DNA of 64,000 bases from Sphingorhabdus sp. Alg231-15 (GCF_900149705.1 NZ_LT703001.1:3032001-3096000); one strand, 5' to 3'. Counted from the stretch's first letter, positions 47,173 to 57,975 are shown. A program made the numbers and translations. Notes: generated by a model not told the origin, from the sequence alone.

Positions 47173-47201
47173 AAAGGCTGGCCTGAACAGGGTCAGCCTT
47201 T
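47173..47201. terminator. Hairpin after the YeaQ-type gene
   Basis: AAAGGCTGGCC pairs with GGTCAGCCTTT (one G-T wobble) around TGAACAG; there is no T-run, so it is a weak terminator or stabilising stem. Confidence 0.5.
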
Positions 47202-47256
47202 GCATGTAAAAAACCGTGCCGACTCCATTATTCCACACCGTCTGAAGCGAGCTTGC

Positions 47257-47304
47257 ACAATTGATGATTGTTCAGGCTTGTCGTAACTGATTTATTGATA
47301 TAAT
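47257..47304 (+). promoter_or_regulatory. Candidate operator and promoter of the RND efflux operon
   Basis: ACAAT-TGATG-ATTGT (47257-47271) is an inverted repeat of operator size. Downstream lies TGATATAAT (47296-47304), an extended -10 element, and another TATAAT at 47355-47360. The stretch 47202-47403 holds no gene. Confidence 0.3.
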
Positions 47305-47403
47305 ACACCAATCATAAGAAGTCCTGATTTCTGCTGATCTCGCTGATTCTTTTGTATAATGCGGAGCGGAAATACGATAAGGCCGGGTTAAAGAGTGTTA
47401 ACT

Positions 47404-48588
47404 ATGAACTATGAATCGAAACTTTCCGGTGAAGACCTTGATGTCTCAATGTTAGATGACAGCGTTGAAAAGGGTCGCAAGAACCGGCGTCTGATGATCA
47501 TCACGATAGCCATCATAGCGTTGATTATAGCTGTGGTGACATATCAGCTTATGTCTGGTGGCGGTACTGCTGTAGATGGCGCCGAAGACGGTCAAGCACC
47601 GGTTGTTACGGTAATTGTACCAGGCAAGCAGGATGTCATTCGCACCATAAATGCAACAGGTACATTGGCTGCGCGCCGGGAGATTCCGGTGGGAGTCGTT
47701 GGCGAAGGTGGTCGTGTGACCAATGTTTATGTGGATGCTGGCGACTGGGTGCGGCCCGGTCAGATAATGGCCAGTATTGACCGGTCCGTTCAAAATCAGC
47801 AGGCCGCCCGTTTGGAAGCATCGGTTGCTTCATCTCGTGCCGAACTGAATCTGGCTCAGGCCAATCTTGATCGTGCGGCTCGGTTGGTTGACCGCGGTTT
47901 TATTTCAAAAGCGGACATTGATCGGCTGACCGCAACGCGTGATTCCAGTGCCGCCCAATTGCGCGTCTCGCAGGCACAGCTGGCAGAAACGCGGGCTCGC
48001 AATCGGTTTTTGAACATTGTTGCGCCAAAAGGCGGCCTGGTGCTGGAACGCGATGTTGAAGTAGGCCAGACAGTTAGTCCGGGTAGCGGCATATTGTTTC
48101 GGCTCGCTCAAAATGGTGAGATGGAGTTGCAGGCGCGATTGAGTGAGAGTGACTTGGCCAGCGTTTCTGTTGGGGTTAGTACTGAGGTCGTACCGGTAGG
48201 GACGAGTAAAGTTCTGACCGGTCAAATCTGGCAAATCTCTCCGGTGATTGATGCTCAGTCGAGACAGGGTGTTGCCAAGATTGCGCTGAAATTTGATGAC
48301 GCATTGCGCCCTGGTGGTTTTGCGAGTGCCAAGATACAAAGTGGTTCATCACAAGCTGCGGTGCTTCCGGAATCTGCTGTTCATGACGACGATAAAGGCA
48401 ATTATGTCTATATAGTCGATAAGGACAACAAGATCGTTCGGCGGGGCATTGAGACCGCTGGAGTAAGCTCGGCTGGAGTTACGATCGCTTCCGGGCTTGC
48501 TGGGAATGAGCGAGTGGTCATGCGTGCGGGTGGTTTCTTGAACCCTGGTGAAACCGTACGGGCCGTGAACGAGGACAAAGGTGCTTGA
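47404..48588 (+). CDS. RND efflux periplasmic adaptor (membrane fusion protein)
   Basis: 394 residues from the ATG at 47404. One N-terminal transmembrane anchor (about 28-50) and the MFP domains: lipoyl half-motif VTNVYVDAGDWVRPGQ, alpha-hairpin (about 110-180), second lipoyl half (LNIVAPKGGLVLERDVEVGQ), beta-barrel and the membrane-proximal domain. It links the inner-membrane pump to an outer-membrane channel. Immediately followed by the RND permease. No outer-membrane factor gene is in the window. Confidence 0.93.
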   Translation: MNYESKLSGEDLDVSMLDDSVEKGRKNRRLMIITIAIIALIIAVVTYQLMSGGGTAVDGAEDGQAPVVTVIVPGKQDVIRTINATGTLAARREIPVGVVGEGGRVTNVYVDAGDWVRPGQIMASIDRSVQNQQAARLEASVASSRAELNLAQANLDRAARLVDRGFISKADIDRLTATRDSSAAQLRVSQAQLAETRARNRFLNIVAPKGGLVLERDVEVGQTVSPGSGILFRLAQNGEMELQARLSESDLASVSVGVSTEVVPVGTSKVLTGQIWQISPVIDAQSRQGVAKIALKFDDALRPGGFASAKIQSGSSQAAVLPESAVHDDDKGNYVYIVDKDNKIVRRGIETAGVSSAGVTIASGLAGNERVVMRAGGFLNPGETVRAVNEDKGA

Positions 48589-48643
48589 TCCATGCTGTTG
48601 AGATCTCCGCTAAGCATGAACCGGAACCACGGATTATAATATT

Positions 48644-51600
48644 ATGAATTTTCGCAATATCTCTGCCTGGTCGATCCGCAATCCTGTAATTCCTATCGTC
48701 ATTTTCGTGGGCATGATGCTCGCCGGTCTGGTCAGCTTTCAGTTGATCGATGTCCAGAATGACCCAGATATCGAGTTCCCGGTCGTGATTGTATCAATCT
48801 CGCAGCCTGGTGCAGCGCCGACAGAAATTGAAACCCAGATAACCCAGCGGGTTGAGGCGGCCGTGCAGGGGTTGGACGGTGTTGACAGTATCAGTTCGAC
48901 TACTCGCGAAGGACGCAGTCAGACCGTTATCCAATTTGATATTGGCGAGAGCATTGATCAAGCGGTCAATGACGTCAAAAACGCGGTTGATCAGGAACGG
49001 AGCAATTTGCCGGATGGCATTCTTGAACCGCTGATAACCAAAGAGTCGACTTCTGGTAATCCTATCGCATATTTTGCGGTGGGCGCTGAAGATATGACGA
49101 TGGAGCAGCTGAGCTGGTTTGTTGACGACACCGTTGCCAAAACCCTTTTGACGATTAACGGCATCGGAACGGTCGAACGCGGCGGCGGTGTTGATCGTGA
49201 AATTCGCGTTGTCCTGATCCCGGAAAGAATACAAGCACTTGGTGTAACAGCTTCGCAGATCAACAGCGCATTGCGCCAGTTGAATCTGAACGCAGCAGGC
49301 GGTCAGACTGAAATAGCCGGATCGCGCCAATCGGTCCGTGTTCTGGGTAATGCGAAAACAGCATTTGATTTGTCTCAAACCCAGATAGCCACTGGTGATG
49401 GTCGATCCGTCAAACTCTCTGACATCGCCAATGTTTCCGACAGTTTTAGTGAGCTGAGCCGCATTGCGCGCGTAAAAGGCAAACAGGTTGTCACATTCAG
49501 TTTGTCACGTGCAAAGGGCGCTTCTGACGTCACCGTCTATGACGATGCGGTCAAAAAAATGGAACAGATTGCTGAGGAAAATCCTGGCGTCAGTTTCACC
49601 CAGTTGTTTACCAGTGTAGGATTTACCAAGGCGCAATATAGAAGCTCCATGGCAGCGATGATTGAGGGCGCGGTGCTCGCCATCATTGTCGTATTTCTAT
49701 TCCTGCGTGACTGGCGCGCAACCTTCATTTCGGCAATTGCCATTCCGCTTTCTGCTATCCCGACATTCTGGTTCCTGGATATGATCGGATTTAGTCTGAA
49801 CCAGATGAGCTTGATGGCATTGGGCCTGGTGGCGGGTGTTCTGGTTGATGACGCGATTGTGGAGATTGAGAATATTGTCCGCCATATGCGAATGGGCAAA
49901 TCCGCCTATCAGGCATCTATTGACGCAGCCGACGAGATTGGCTTGGCCGTTGTGGCGACGACCTTTTCGATTGTTGCGGTCTTCCTGCCCGTCGCGCTGA
50001 TGCCCGGCATAGCAGGTCAATATTTCAAGGTTTTCGGTTTCACCGTCGTGATTGCGGTTCTGATGAGTTTGGCCGTCGCACGAATGATCACGCCAATGAT
50101 CGCAGCCTATTTCCTGAAAGCGAAGGGCGAGGCGGATCACGCCAGCGGACCGTGGATTGGGCAATATGTGGACATATTGACCTGGACATTGGGCCGAGGG
50201 CGGTCAGAAGAAATCAAAGCACGTGGCGGCATATTTAATCGGATATATGCAAAGTTCTTCGATCACCGCATAATTATCATGGGGTTAGGTGTGCTGACTT
50301 TCGTGGTGACCATCGTGATGTTTATTGTCATCCCCAAAGAATTCTTTCCCACCGGAAATGAGGATTTCAGTCGGGTCAATATCGAAATGGTGCCGGGTAC
50401 AACACTCGAGCAAACCGCCAGCGTGTCTGCTAAAGTGGCAGAAATTATCGACGCACAGCCAGAAACCCAAACAGCGCTTGAAAGTATCCGAGAAGGCAAC
50501 GGGCGGATATTCATTACGCTGAAGGCTGAACGAGAGCGCAAGAGTTCTGAATATGAAGAGCAGCTAACACCGCAGCTTCAGGCCATTCCTGATGCGCGGG
50601 TGTCCTTCCTCAACAATAATGGCCCTGGCGGCGGTGGAACAGGTCGGGACTTTTCGATCATGTTATCAGGCTCTGATCCGGCATTGTTGGAACGGACTGC
50701 CGCGATTTTGGTAGAACAGATGAAAGGCCTGAAATCAGTAGTAGGACCGCGGGTTAACGCCGACCTGCAGAGACCGGAAATTCTGATCACGCCGCGTTCT
50801 GACTTGGCTTCACAACTGGGTGTTTCAACATCGGCTCTCAGCCAGACCATTCGTATTGCGACTTTGGGCGAGATCGATCAGAATAGTGCAAAATTCTCTC
50901 TCTCGGATAGGCAAGTTCCAATCCGCGTTGTGCTGCCGCGCAAATCACGCAGAGATTTTTCAACCATTGAAAACTTGCCAGTGCCAATCGCCGGTGGCGG
51001 ATCAGTTCCGCTAAGCCGGGTTGCCGACATCAGCTTTGGTTCCGGGCCAACGACTATTCAGCGCTATAAGCAGAAACGCCGTATTTTTGTCGGTGCTGAT
51101 CTTGCACCGGGCGTTGTGAAGGGCACGGCGCAAGCCCAAATTGACAAACTGCCTGTCATGCAGGACTTGCCTACCGGTGTATCGAATGCGCCCTTTGGTG
51201 CTGATGAGTGGCAACAGGAAATGCAAACCAATTTCGGTATTGCCTTGATGGCCGGGACGTTGCTGGTCTTTGCTGTCCTCGTGTTGCTCTATGGCCGTGT
51301 CATGTCGCCGCTGGTCAATATGGGATCATTGCTCTTGGCGCCATTGGGTGGTCTGATTGCGTTGGTTATGGTTGGGCAGGCACTGTCTCTCCCCGTATTC
51401 ATTGGCATTTTGTTGCTATTTGGCATTGTCGCCAAAAACTCGATCCTTCTTATCGACTTTGCGCTCGAGCAGATGGAGCTCGGCATGCGAAAACGCGAAG
51501 CCATTATTGAAGCGGGCCGAAAACGGGCCCAGCCTATTGTCATGACCACCGTGGCAATGACTGCGGGTATGATTCCGACAGCAATCTCATTGTCTGGTGA

Positions 51601-51808
51601 TTCCTCATGGCGCGCACCAATGGGAACAGTCGTGATTGGCGGGTTGATCTTATCGACCGTCCTGACATTGCTGATCGTACCAGCGGGCTTTAGCTTAGCG
51701 AGCGGCATCGAAAAACGGCTTGGTCGACTATTCCGTCGACATCTGCTGGTGGACGATGGTGAGGGACCTGAGAAATCCTCTGAGGCAGAGGTTCAGCCAG
51801 CCGAGTGA
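48644..51808 (+). CDS. RND multidrug efflux permease (AcrB/MexB-type)
   Basis: 1054 residues with 12 transmembrane segments and two large periplasmic loops. N-terminal NIAWSIRNPVIP-type start (ISAWSIRNPVIPIVIF) and the TM4 motif GLVAGVLVDDAIVEIENI with the proton-relay Asp pair in VLVDDAIVE. Proton-driven export of drugs, detergents or signals; substrate unknown. Its stop codon overlaps the following start. Confidence 0.95.
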   Translation: MNFRNISAWSIRNPVIPIVIFVGMMLAGLVSFQLIDVQNDPDIEFPVVIVSISQPGAAPTEIETQITQRVEAAVQGLDGVDSISSTTREGRSQTVIQFDIGESIDQAVNDVKNAVDQERSNLPDGILEPLITKESTSGNPIAYFAVGAEDMTMEQLSWFVDDTVAKTLLTINGIGTVERGGGVDREIRVVLIPERIQALGVTASQINSALRQLNLNAAGGQTEIAGSRQSVRVLGNAKTAFDLSQTQIATGDGRSVKLSDIANVSDSFSELSRIARVKGKQVVTFSLSRAKGASDVTVYDDAVKKMEQIAEENPGVSFTQLFTSVGFTKAQYRSSMAAMIEGAVLAIIVVFLFLRDWRATFISAIAIPLSAIPTFWFLDMIGFSLNQMSLMALGLVAGVLVDDAIVEIENIVRHMRMGKSAYQASIDAADEIGLAVVATTFSIVAVFLPVALMPGIAGQYFKVFGFTVVIAVLMSLAVARMITPMIAAYFLKAKGEADHASGPWIGQYVDILTWTLGRGRSEEIKARGGIFNRIYAKFFDHRIIIMGLGVLTFVVTIVMFIVIPKEFFPTGNEDFSRVNIEMVPGTTLEQTASVSAKVAEIIDAQPETQTALESIREGNGRIFITLKAERERKSSEYEEQLTPQLQAIPDARVSFLNNNGPGGGGTGRDFSIMLSGSDPALLERTAAILVEQMKGLKSVVGPRVNADLQRPEILITPRSDLASQLGVSTSALSQTIRIATLGEIDQNSAKFSLSDRQVPIRVVLPRKSRRDFSTIENLPVPIAGGGSVPLSRVADISFGSGPTTIQRYKQKRRIFVGADLAPGVVKGTAQAQIDKLPVMQDLPTGVSNAPFGADEWQQEMQTNFGIALMAGTLLVFAVLVLLYGRVMSPLVNMGSLLLAPLGGLIALVMVGQALSLPVFIGILLLFGIVAKNSILLIDFALEQMELGMRKREAIIEAGRKRAQPIVMTTVAMTAGMIPTAISLSGDSSWRAPMGTVVIGGLILSTVLTLLIVPAGFSLASGIEKRLGRLFRRHLLVDDGEGPEKSSEAEVQPAE

Positions 51809-53109
51809 AGCCGCTTTCTTCTACATTGGCGCCGACGTCCAACAGTGCCCCTAGCAAAGGTTCAGCCGCTATCAGTCGGGATTTGAACAATGCGGGCCGT
51901 GATATGAAGATTATCGCGACCGGAATGCTGGTCGTGATGGCGGTGATCTATTTTACGGCCAAATCCTACGAAGAGGTCCACCCGGTTCTTGGTTTTGTTC
52001 GCGCCTTTGCCGAAGCGGCAATGGTGGGTGGATTGGCCGACTGGTTTGCGGTCACAGCGCTGTTTCGTCATCCGATGGGATTACCAATTCCGCATACTGC
52101 GATTATCCCCAGGAATAAGGACCGGATTGGCGATACGCTGGCCAATTTCCTCAAGAATAACTTCCTGCTTTCGCGAATCGTTGCGCAACGGATGCATGGT
52201 ATCGATCTTGCTGGCGGTGTCGGAAAGTTTCTGAAATCTCCGAGCGGAGGAGAAGGGCGGTTGCGCATGGGCGCGTCGCGACTGATCGGAGATATTATCG
52301 GTTCTCTTGATCAGGACCGGCTTGGCAGCATGTTCAAAGGGGCCGTGAAGACACAGGCCAGAGAGCTCGATTTAGCCACCCCAATGGGTCAGATTCTAGA
52401 GGCCGTCATGGCTGAGAACCGCCATGGGCCGCTAATCGATTCAACGATCAAGTGGGCGTACCGGACGCTGGACGCCAATGAATATGTCATTCGCGCCATT
52501 GTCCATGATCGCGCCAACACGGTCATGCGTTGGACCGGACTGGATGACCGGTTGGCCAATGAAGTCATGGACGGGCTGTACAAGCTGCTCGCTGATATGG
52601 CGTCGGATCCCGATCATCCGGTACGTGCCAAAACTGCGGAAAGTATCGCGCAGCTGGCCCAAGAGCTGAAAAGTGATCCCGAATTGCGGCAGCGGGTGAA
52701 CGAATGGAAATTGGAGATGATCGAGAATCCGGCCATAGCGAGCTGGATTGACGGTATTTGGGAATCCGGCCGTGAAGCGCTGCTCAAGGCTTCCCGAGAT
52801 CCGGAGGCCGCTATGGCGGGTCATTTCGGAGATGCCCTGATGCAATTGGGCAGCAGCCTGCAAAAAGACCCGTTGCTCAATCGGCAGCTTAACCGCTTCG
52901 CCCGTCGTGCGGTGGCCGGCGTCGTCGCAAGCTATGGCGACAATATCGTAAAGCTCGTATCCGAAACCATTCGCGGATGGGACGCACAGACTATTACTGA
53001 TCGCGTGGAAAATGCGGTTGGGCGGGACCTCCAATATATCCGGGTCAATGGTACTTTGGTGGGCGGTTTGGTCGGTGTATCGCTCCACACATTGGGCTAC
53101 TGGATCTAG
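51805..53109 (+). CDS. DUF445 membrane protein
   Basis: 434 residues. The start GTG at 51805 overlaps the RND stop (GTGA). An N-terminal membrane helix (IIATGMLVVMAVIYFT), then the DUF445 motif GFVRAFAEAAMVGGLADWFAVTALF, a long alpha-helical region with coiled-coil character, and a C-terminal helix (GTLVGGLVGVSLHTLGYW). Function unknown. Translational coupling suggests it works in the same membrane context as the pump. It ends 1 base before the convergent gdh gene. Confidence 0.88.
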   Translation: MKPLSSTLAPTSNSAPSKGSAAISRDLNNAGRDMKIIATGMLVVMAVIYFTAKSYEEVHPVLGFVRAFAEAAMVGGLADWFAVTALFRHPMGLPIPHTAIIPRNKDRIGDTLANFLKNNFLLSRIVAQRMHGIDLAGGVGKFLKSPSGGEGRLRMGASRLIGDIIGSLDQDRLGSMFKGAVKTQARELDLATPMGQILEAVMAENRHGPLIDSTIKWAYRTLDANEYVIRAIVHDRANTVMRWTGLDDRLANEVMDGLYKLLADMASDPDHPVRAKTAESIAQLAQELKSDPELRQRVNEWKLEMIENPAIASWIDGIWESGREALLKASRDPEAAMAGHFGDALMQLGSSLQKDPLLNRQLNRFARRAVAGVVASYGDNIVKLVSETIRGWDAQTITDRVENAVGRDLQYIRVNGTLVGGLVGVSLHTLGYWI

Positions 53110-53110
53110 C

Positions 53111-56100
53111 CTAGCGCGTTAGCAATATTCTGGCCTGACCTGCGATCTGGGCGAGCATCGCAATCGATGGCCGTGACGACAGTTGGGCGCGGTCAACAAT
53201 ATCCCGGAATTGCGCAACTCGTTCGGCATTTTTATCAACCCAACTTTCGAGAAATTGATCCATATCCTTGCTGCGCGCCCGTCTGAGGAAGTCGAGCCGC
53301 ATCTGTTGGAAATCGCGTGCCAGACCGGCGACCAGCAAACGGTCCCACGGATCGGAAGGATTGATCCGCGTCGCTGTCATCTGTGCCCAATCCAACCCGA
53401 GGAGGCTGCCAAGCTTGGTAAAGGCAGCAGCAACCTCGACCGCATCAATTTCGCGAATTTTCGCAAGAAATGCGATCCCGGCTGCACCGTCATTCTTATA
53501 GATATTGGCCATCTTTTGAGCGATTTCGCTCGTAGCTCCGGCTTCGATCAACAGTCCGGTCTGCTTGGCGGCCTCAGCCTGCCCCTCAGCAGTGATCAGG
53601 CTATCAACTTTTTCGTCCAGCGCTCTGATACCAGGAGCCAGCATTTCCACTGCATCGTCAACCGCTCCATTGGCAAGGCCGATACGCATCAGATCTGCCA
53701 TATGGGACCTAAGCACATAGGCGAACCTATCAAATAACAGCAGGCGGATGTCTTCACCGATTTTCGCCTCTTCGAGCGAGACCCATAGCTTGTCAGCTTG
53801 GAACAGGCGCTCGACCATGACAAAGGCCGCCGCAACTTCACCCAGAGAACAACCTTCCTCTTCAGCAAGTTCAAACGGGTCGATTAGGCCAAGCCGGTTG
53901 ATCATCCGGTTGGCAACTTTTGTCGCAATAATTTCCTTGCGCAACTGGTGGTTCAGAATTGCCGTTTTATGCTTGTTTTGCATCCCGCCAGGAAAGGCGT
54001 CGACCAGCTCGCTATCCATGCCAGAATCGGCGCTCAAATTGCTGTTCTCGATGGCGTCCTGCAGTGCGAGCTTTGCCGTCGATATCAAGACCGCTAGTTC
54101 GGGGCGGAACAGTCCGCGATTATCCTGCGCTCGGCGCATCAGGTCCTCGTTGGAAGCCAGGCCTTCAACCGCGCGGTCCAATTGGCCCTTACCCTCGAAA
54201 TTCTCGATCAGGCGAATACAGGATGGCAGCGTCTTTTTACCGCCCATTTCAGCGATGGAGAGACCAAGCGCTTGCAGCCGGTTATCCTCCAGGACCAACT
54301 CGCCGACGGAATCGGTCATCTTTTCAAGAAGCGTATTGCGTGCGGCTGATTTTATCTTTCCGTTCGCCATAGACGCATTGAGGGCAATTTTGATGTTCAC
54401 TTCGTTGTCCGAACAGTCCACGCCCGCACTATTGTCAATGAAGTCGGTATTGATCCGCCCACCGCGTTCGGCAAATGCAATACGTCCGGCCTGGGTAATG
54501 CCCAGATTGGCACCTTCGCCAATGACCTTGACCCGTAACTGATTGGCGTCAATGCGAATGCTGTCATTGGACGGGTCACCCACTTCGATATGGTTCTCAC
54601 TTGATGCCTTGATGTAAGTGCCGATGCCGCCAAACCATAGCAGATCGGTATTACTGGCCAGAATTGCCGAGATCAGTCTTGACGGTGTGACTTCTTTTTC
54701 ACCATCCAAACCGACAAGAGTAGCAATGGTCTTGTTGATATTGAGCTTCTTGGAATGGCGGGAAAAAACCGCACCGCCTTTTGATATCAGGCTTTTGTCA
54801 TAGTCATCCCAACTTGAACGCGGCAAGTCGAAGAGGCGCTTGCGTTCTTTCCAGCTTTTGGCCGGATCGGGGTCTGGGTCGATAAAAATATGACGGTGAT
54901 CGAAGGCTGCAACGACGCGCAGCGTCTTGGACAAAAGCATACCGTTGCCAAAGACATCACCCGACATGTCTCCAACACCAATTACAGAAACCGGTTCTTT
55001 TTGAACGTCGATACCCATTTCGGCAAAGTGTCGCTGGACCGAGACCCAGGCACCGCGTGCGGTTATTCCCATTGCTTTATGGTCATATCCATTGCTGCCG
55101 CCGCTGGCGAATGCATCCCCCAGCCAGAATCCATTCTCGGTCGCGATCGCGTTTGCAATATCGGAAAAACTGGCGGTTCCTTTGTCCGCTGCGACGACGA
55201 AATAGGGATCATCTTCGTCAAGCCGCACAACATTCTCCGGCGGCACGACTGCACCATCTTTGATATTGTCGGTGATCGACAATAGGGCCCGAATGAATAT
55301 CTTATAGGATGCAACGCCCTCTGCGATAAACGCATCACGATCATCACCCGTTGGTAGATGTTTGGCGTAGAAGCCACCTTTGGCTCCGGTTGGAACAATG
55401 ACCGCGTTTTTTACACGCTGCGCTTTCATGAGGCCCAATATTTCGGTCCGGAAATCATCGCGCCGGTCGGACCAGCGCAGGCCGCCGCGTGCGACAGGTC
55501 CCGCGCGCAAGTGAATGCCTTCGACGCGCGGACTATATACAAATATCTCGCGCCACGGCACGGGAGCGGGAAGGTCGGGTATTTTTGCGCTTTCTATTTT
55601 GAACGCCAGGGCTCCGCCGGTCTTTGCGGTAAAGGCATTGGTGCGCAAAATAGAATTGATGACCGATTGGACGAGGCGTAAAATCCGATCATCGTCAATT
55701 CCATCGACTTTAGCGAGACCGGATCCAATTGCTTTTGTCGCGTTCGCAATAGCATTTTTACGGTCACCACTGAAATCCGGATCGTGCAATGCTTCGAACA
55801 GTCGGATCATAGCGCGCGTAACATCGGTGGCCTCGGCCAACGCTTCAACCACGGTGATCAGCCCATAGCTCAGGCCCGTTTGCCGCAGATAGCGGAACCA
55901 TGCTCTGATCCAAACCGTCGCTTGGGCGCTGATTCCGGCCGCCGTGATCAACTGGTTAAAGCTGTCATTTTCCGCTGCGCCCTCGAGCACTTCGGTTATC
56001 GCATCCTGTATCTCGGCCGCGCGCGCCACCAGATCATCGCGGGCTTCGGGATTGCGCAGAACCAGCTGAAAGTCATGAATATAGCCAAGCCCGCCATCGT

Positions 56101-57793
56101 CGAGCGGTGTTGGCATTTCTTCGAGAACAGAAAAACCGAAATTCTCTAACGTGGGAACCGCATCGGAGAGAGGCAATACGCCGCCAAGATGATATATTTT
56201 CAGCCGCAGCATATTGTCGTCATCGCTGTCCAGTTGGTACAGCCGGGTTGATTTCTGACCACCGCGTTCCAGTTGGAAGAGACGCATGATGTCGCGGGCC
56301 GCTTCTTGCGCACCATAAGTTGATTGGTAGGTGCCGGGGAAACAGTCTGCATAACGCTGCGCCAAAACTGCTGCTCGATTGTCGGGAACAAACTCGCTGA
56401 GATGGCTCTCGACCTCGGGTCGCCAGCCACGGATCATATTCTCGAGCTGATGATCAAGCGCATCCGGATCGGGTATCTTACTGTTCGCCCCCATATCGAG
56501 AATGTAGCGCAGCGAAGAAATTCCACCTTCACCCAAGGTGTTGGACCAACTCAATATCTTGGCGCCAGTGGCCTCGGTCAGCAAAGCTTGAATATTCTCT
56601 CGCCGAGCAGTCGACAATTGTTCGCGCGGCAGCCAGATAAAAGCGAGCAGGTGGCGGTTTAGCGGCGACATCACACTGTGCAATTTGGGCCGGGGTCGGT
56701 CAATCAGGGACATCGAGATTAACGCTAGTTTTTCGAGATATTCTTGCTGAAATGTGATGAGAAGATCGTGGGGTAGGGCGGTCAGCGCGTGGGTGAGTGA
56801 CTTGCCCGCATGCCCGGAAGGTGAAAATTCGAATTTGTCAAACAACCGGGTCATTTGTGTGCGCAGAAATGGTACCTTCTCGGGCGGTGCCGCGAGAGCC
56901 GCACTTGTCCATAAACCGGACGTCAGAGAGAGGCCAGTTAACGCATTGTCCTTGCGAACCGGAACGATAATCAAATCCATCAGGACGTGCCGATGAACAG
57001 TGGAGACCTGGTTAGACTTAATGATTAGCGGCGCTTTGCCACCTTTTTTGAACCAGGCAAAGGCCCGCTTCTGGCTTTCTCTGGAAAGCGTTGGTTTGTC
57101 GCGCATTCTGGATATGCCCAGTTTTTTTGTGCGCTCGCCTTTCTTGTTGATCGTTTCATGGCCCAACAAGGTGAAATTGCGGTCCAGGAACCAGTGTAAT
57201 AAGGCCGTGCCTTCTCCTTCCGGCATGCTGTCCGCATCTTCGCGAAGGGCGACCTGCAGTTTCAGCCAGTCGCTGACCGCAGCGGCAACATCGCGCAAGT
57301 TCTCATGCAGTGATTTTTCCAATGCACGTCGCAACCTGGCATCTGCGCGCTCCAGTTCGATGTAGATGATCGACTCTCGTTTTTCGCCGCTCTCCGGATC
57401 ATCGTAAATCGCCTTGAGCTTCCCCTTGGCATCACGTTTTACACCGACAATGGGATGGATCAGCCGCTCGATATTCAAGCCGAAGCCTGCAATAGTTGCG
57501 CAAACAGAGTCGACCAGGAAAGGCATGTCATCATTGATGATAGCAAGACGCAGATGCCTTCTGCCATTTGCACTGATAACACTTTCAAGATGGAGCGCTG
57601 TCTCTGCGCTGTTCCGATGCAGACCGGTATTCAGGGCAAATTTAACCGCCTCTTTACAGGCTTTGTCGTCAAAACCAATATTCTCGCCCGGCAGTGCGCT
57701 TTCCAGAAAAGCTGTGACCAGCCTTTTCTCCAGTTTTTTATCGGCCGTTGAGGTGGTCGTCTTTGCTGCCTTGGTGTCGCGGCTACCAGTCAT
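53111..57793 (-). CDS. NAD-specific glutamate dehydrogenase, large (GDH2/LGDH) type
   Basis: 1560 residues from the ATG at 57793 (GGGGGAACC before it). Deaminates glutamate to 2-oxoglutarate with NAD. N-terminal ACT-like and regulatory domains (about 1-650), then the catalytic core with VARGGLRWSDRRDDFRTEIL, the Lys-containing PTGAKGGFY and the dinucleotide site GVGDMSGDVFGNGMLLS (near 950), and a long C-terminal domain. The 180-kDa type is usual in Alphaproteobacteria. A start at 57862 is possible but has no ribosome-binding site. Confidence 0.95.
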   Translation of the reverse strand: MTGSRDTKAAKTTTSTADKKLEKRLVTAFLESALPGENIGFDDKACKEAVKFALNTGLHRNSAETALHLESVISANGRRHLRLAIINDDMPFLVDSVCATIAGFGLNIERLIHPIVGVKRDAKGKLKAIYDDPESGEKRESIIYIELERADARLRRALEKSLHENLRDVAAAVSDWLKLQVALREDADSMPEGEGTALLHWFLDRNFTLLGHETINKKGERTKKLGISRMRDKPTLSRESQKRAFAWFKKGGKAPLIIKSNQVSTVHRHVLMDLIIVPVRKDNALTGLSLTSGLWTSAALAAPPEKVPFLRTQMTRLFDKFEFSPSGHAGKSLTHALTALPHDLLITFQQEYLEKLALISMSLIDRPRPKLHSVMSPLNRHLLAFIWLPREQLSTARRENIQALLTEATGAKILSWSNTLGEGGISSLRYILDMGANSKIPDPDALDHQLENMIRGWRPEVESHLSEFVPDNRAAVLAQRYADCFPGTYQSTYGAQEAARDIMRLFQLERGGQKSTRLYQLDSDDDNMLRLKIYHLGGVLPLSDAVPTLENFGFSVLEEMPTPLDDGGLGYIHDFQLVLRNPEARDDLVARAAEIQDAITEVLEGAAENDSFNQLITAAGISAQATVWIRAWFRYLRQTGLSYGLITVVEALAEATDVTRAMIRLFEALHDPDFSGDRKNAIANATKAIGSGLAKVDGIDDDRILRLVQSVINSILRTNAFTAKTGGALAFKIESAKIPDLPAPVPWREIFVYSPRVEGIHLRAGPVARGGLRWSDRRDDFRTEILGLMKAQRVKNAVIVPTGAKGGFYAKHLPTGDDRDAFIAEGVASYKIFIRALLSITDNIKDGAVVPPENVVRLDEDDPYFVVAADKGTASFSDIANAIATENGFWLGDAFASGGSNGYDHKAMGITARGAWVSVQRHFAEMGIDVQKEPVSVIGVGDMSGDVFGNGMLLSKTLRVVAAFDHRHIFIDPDPDPAKSWKERKRLFDLPRSSWDDYDKSLISKGGAVFSRHSKKLNINKTIATLVGLDGEKEVTPSRLISAILASNTDLLWFGGIGTYIKASSENHIEVGDPSNDSIRIDANQLRVKVIGEGANLGITQAGRIAFAERGGRINTDFIDNSAGVDCSDNEVNIKIALNASMANGKIKSAARNTLLEKMTDSVGELVLEDNRLQALGLSIAEMGGKKTLPSCIRLIENFEGKGQLDRAVEGLASNEDLMRRAQDNRGLFRPELAVLISTAKLALQDAIENSNLSADSGMDSELVDAFPGGMQNKHKTAILNHQLRKEIIATKVANRMINRLGLIDPFELAEEEGCSLGEVAAAFVMVERLFQADKLWVSLEEAKIGEDIRLLLFDRFAYVLRSHMADLMRIGLANGAVDDAVEMLAPGIRALDEKVDSLITAEGQAEAAKQTGLLIEAGATSEIAQKMANIYKNDGAAGIAFLAKIREIDAVEVAAAFTKLGSLLGLDWAQMTATRINPSDPWDRLLVAGLARDFQQMRLDFLRRARSKDMDQFLESWVDKNAERVAQFRDIVDRAQLSSRPSIAMLAQIAGQARILLTR

Positions 57794-57975
57794 GGTTCCC
57801 CCAAAAGTATCAGTCCGGATAAGACTCTTCAGGGTTATGCGCGCAATATGGGCAAGGCTCAAGAGCGTTCGACGCCTATTCCGATTGGGAAAGACGAATT
57901 ACGATGCGGGCGTGATATAATAGTTACATCTGCAACTAGATATCCGAAAGGCGAATAAACTTCTGGGAAGTGGCT

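Noticed and set aside
52441-53088. Minus-strand ORF of 215 codons opposite DUF445
   Set aside because: DUF445 is complete and overlaps the RND stop; the antisense frame shows no family features.
54397-57237. Several ORFs on both strands inside the GDH gene
   Set aside because: The glutamate dehydrogenase reading frame is uninterrupted over 4.7 kb with catalytic motifs in order; the others are shadows.
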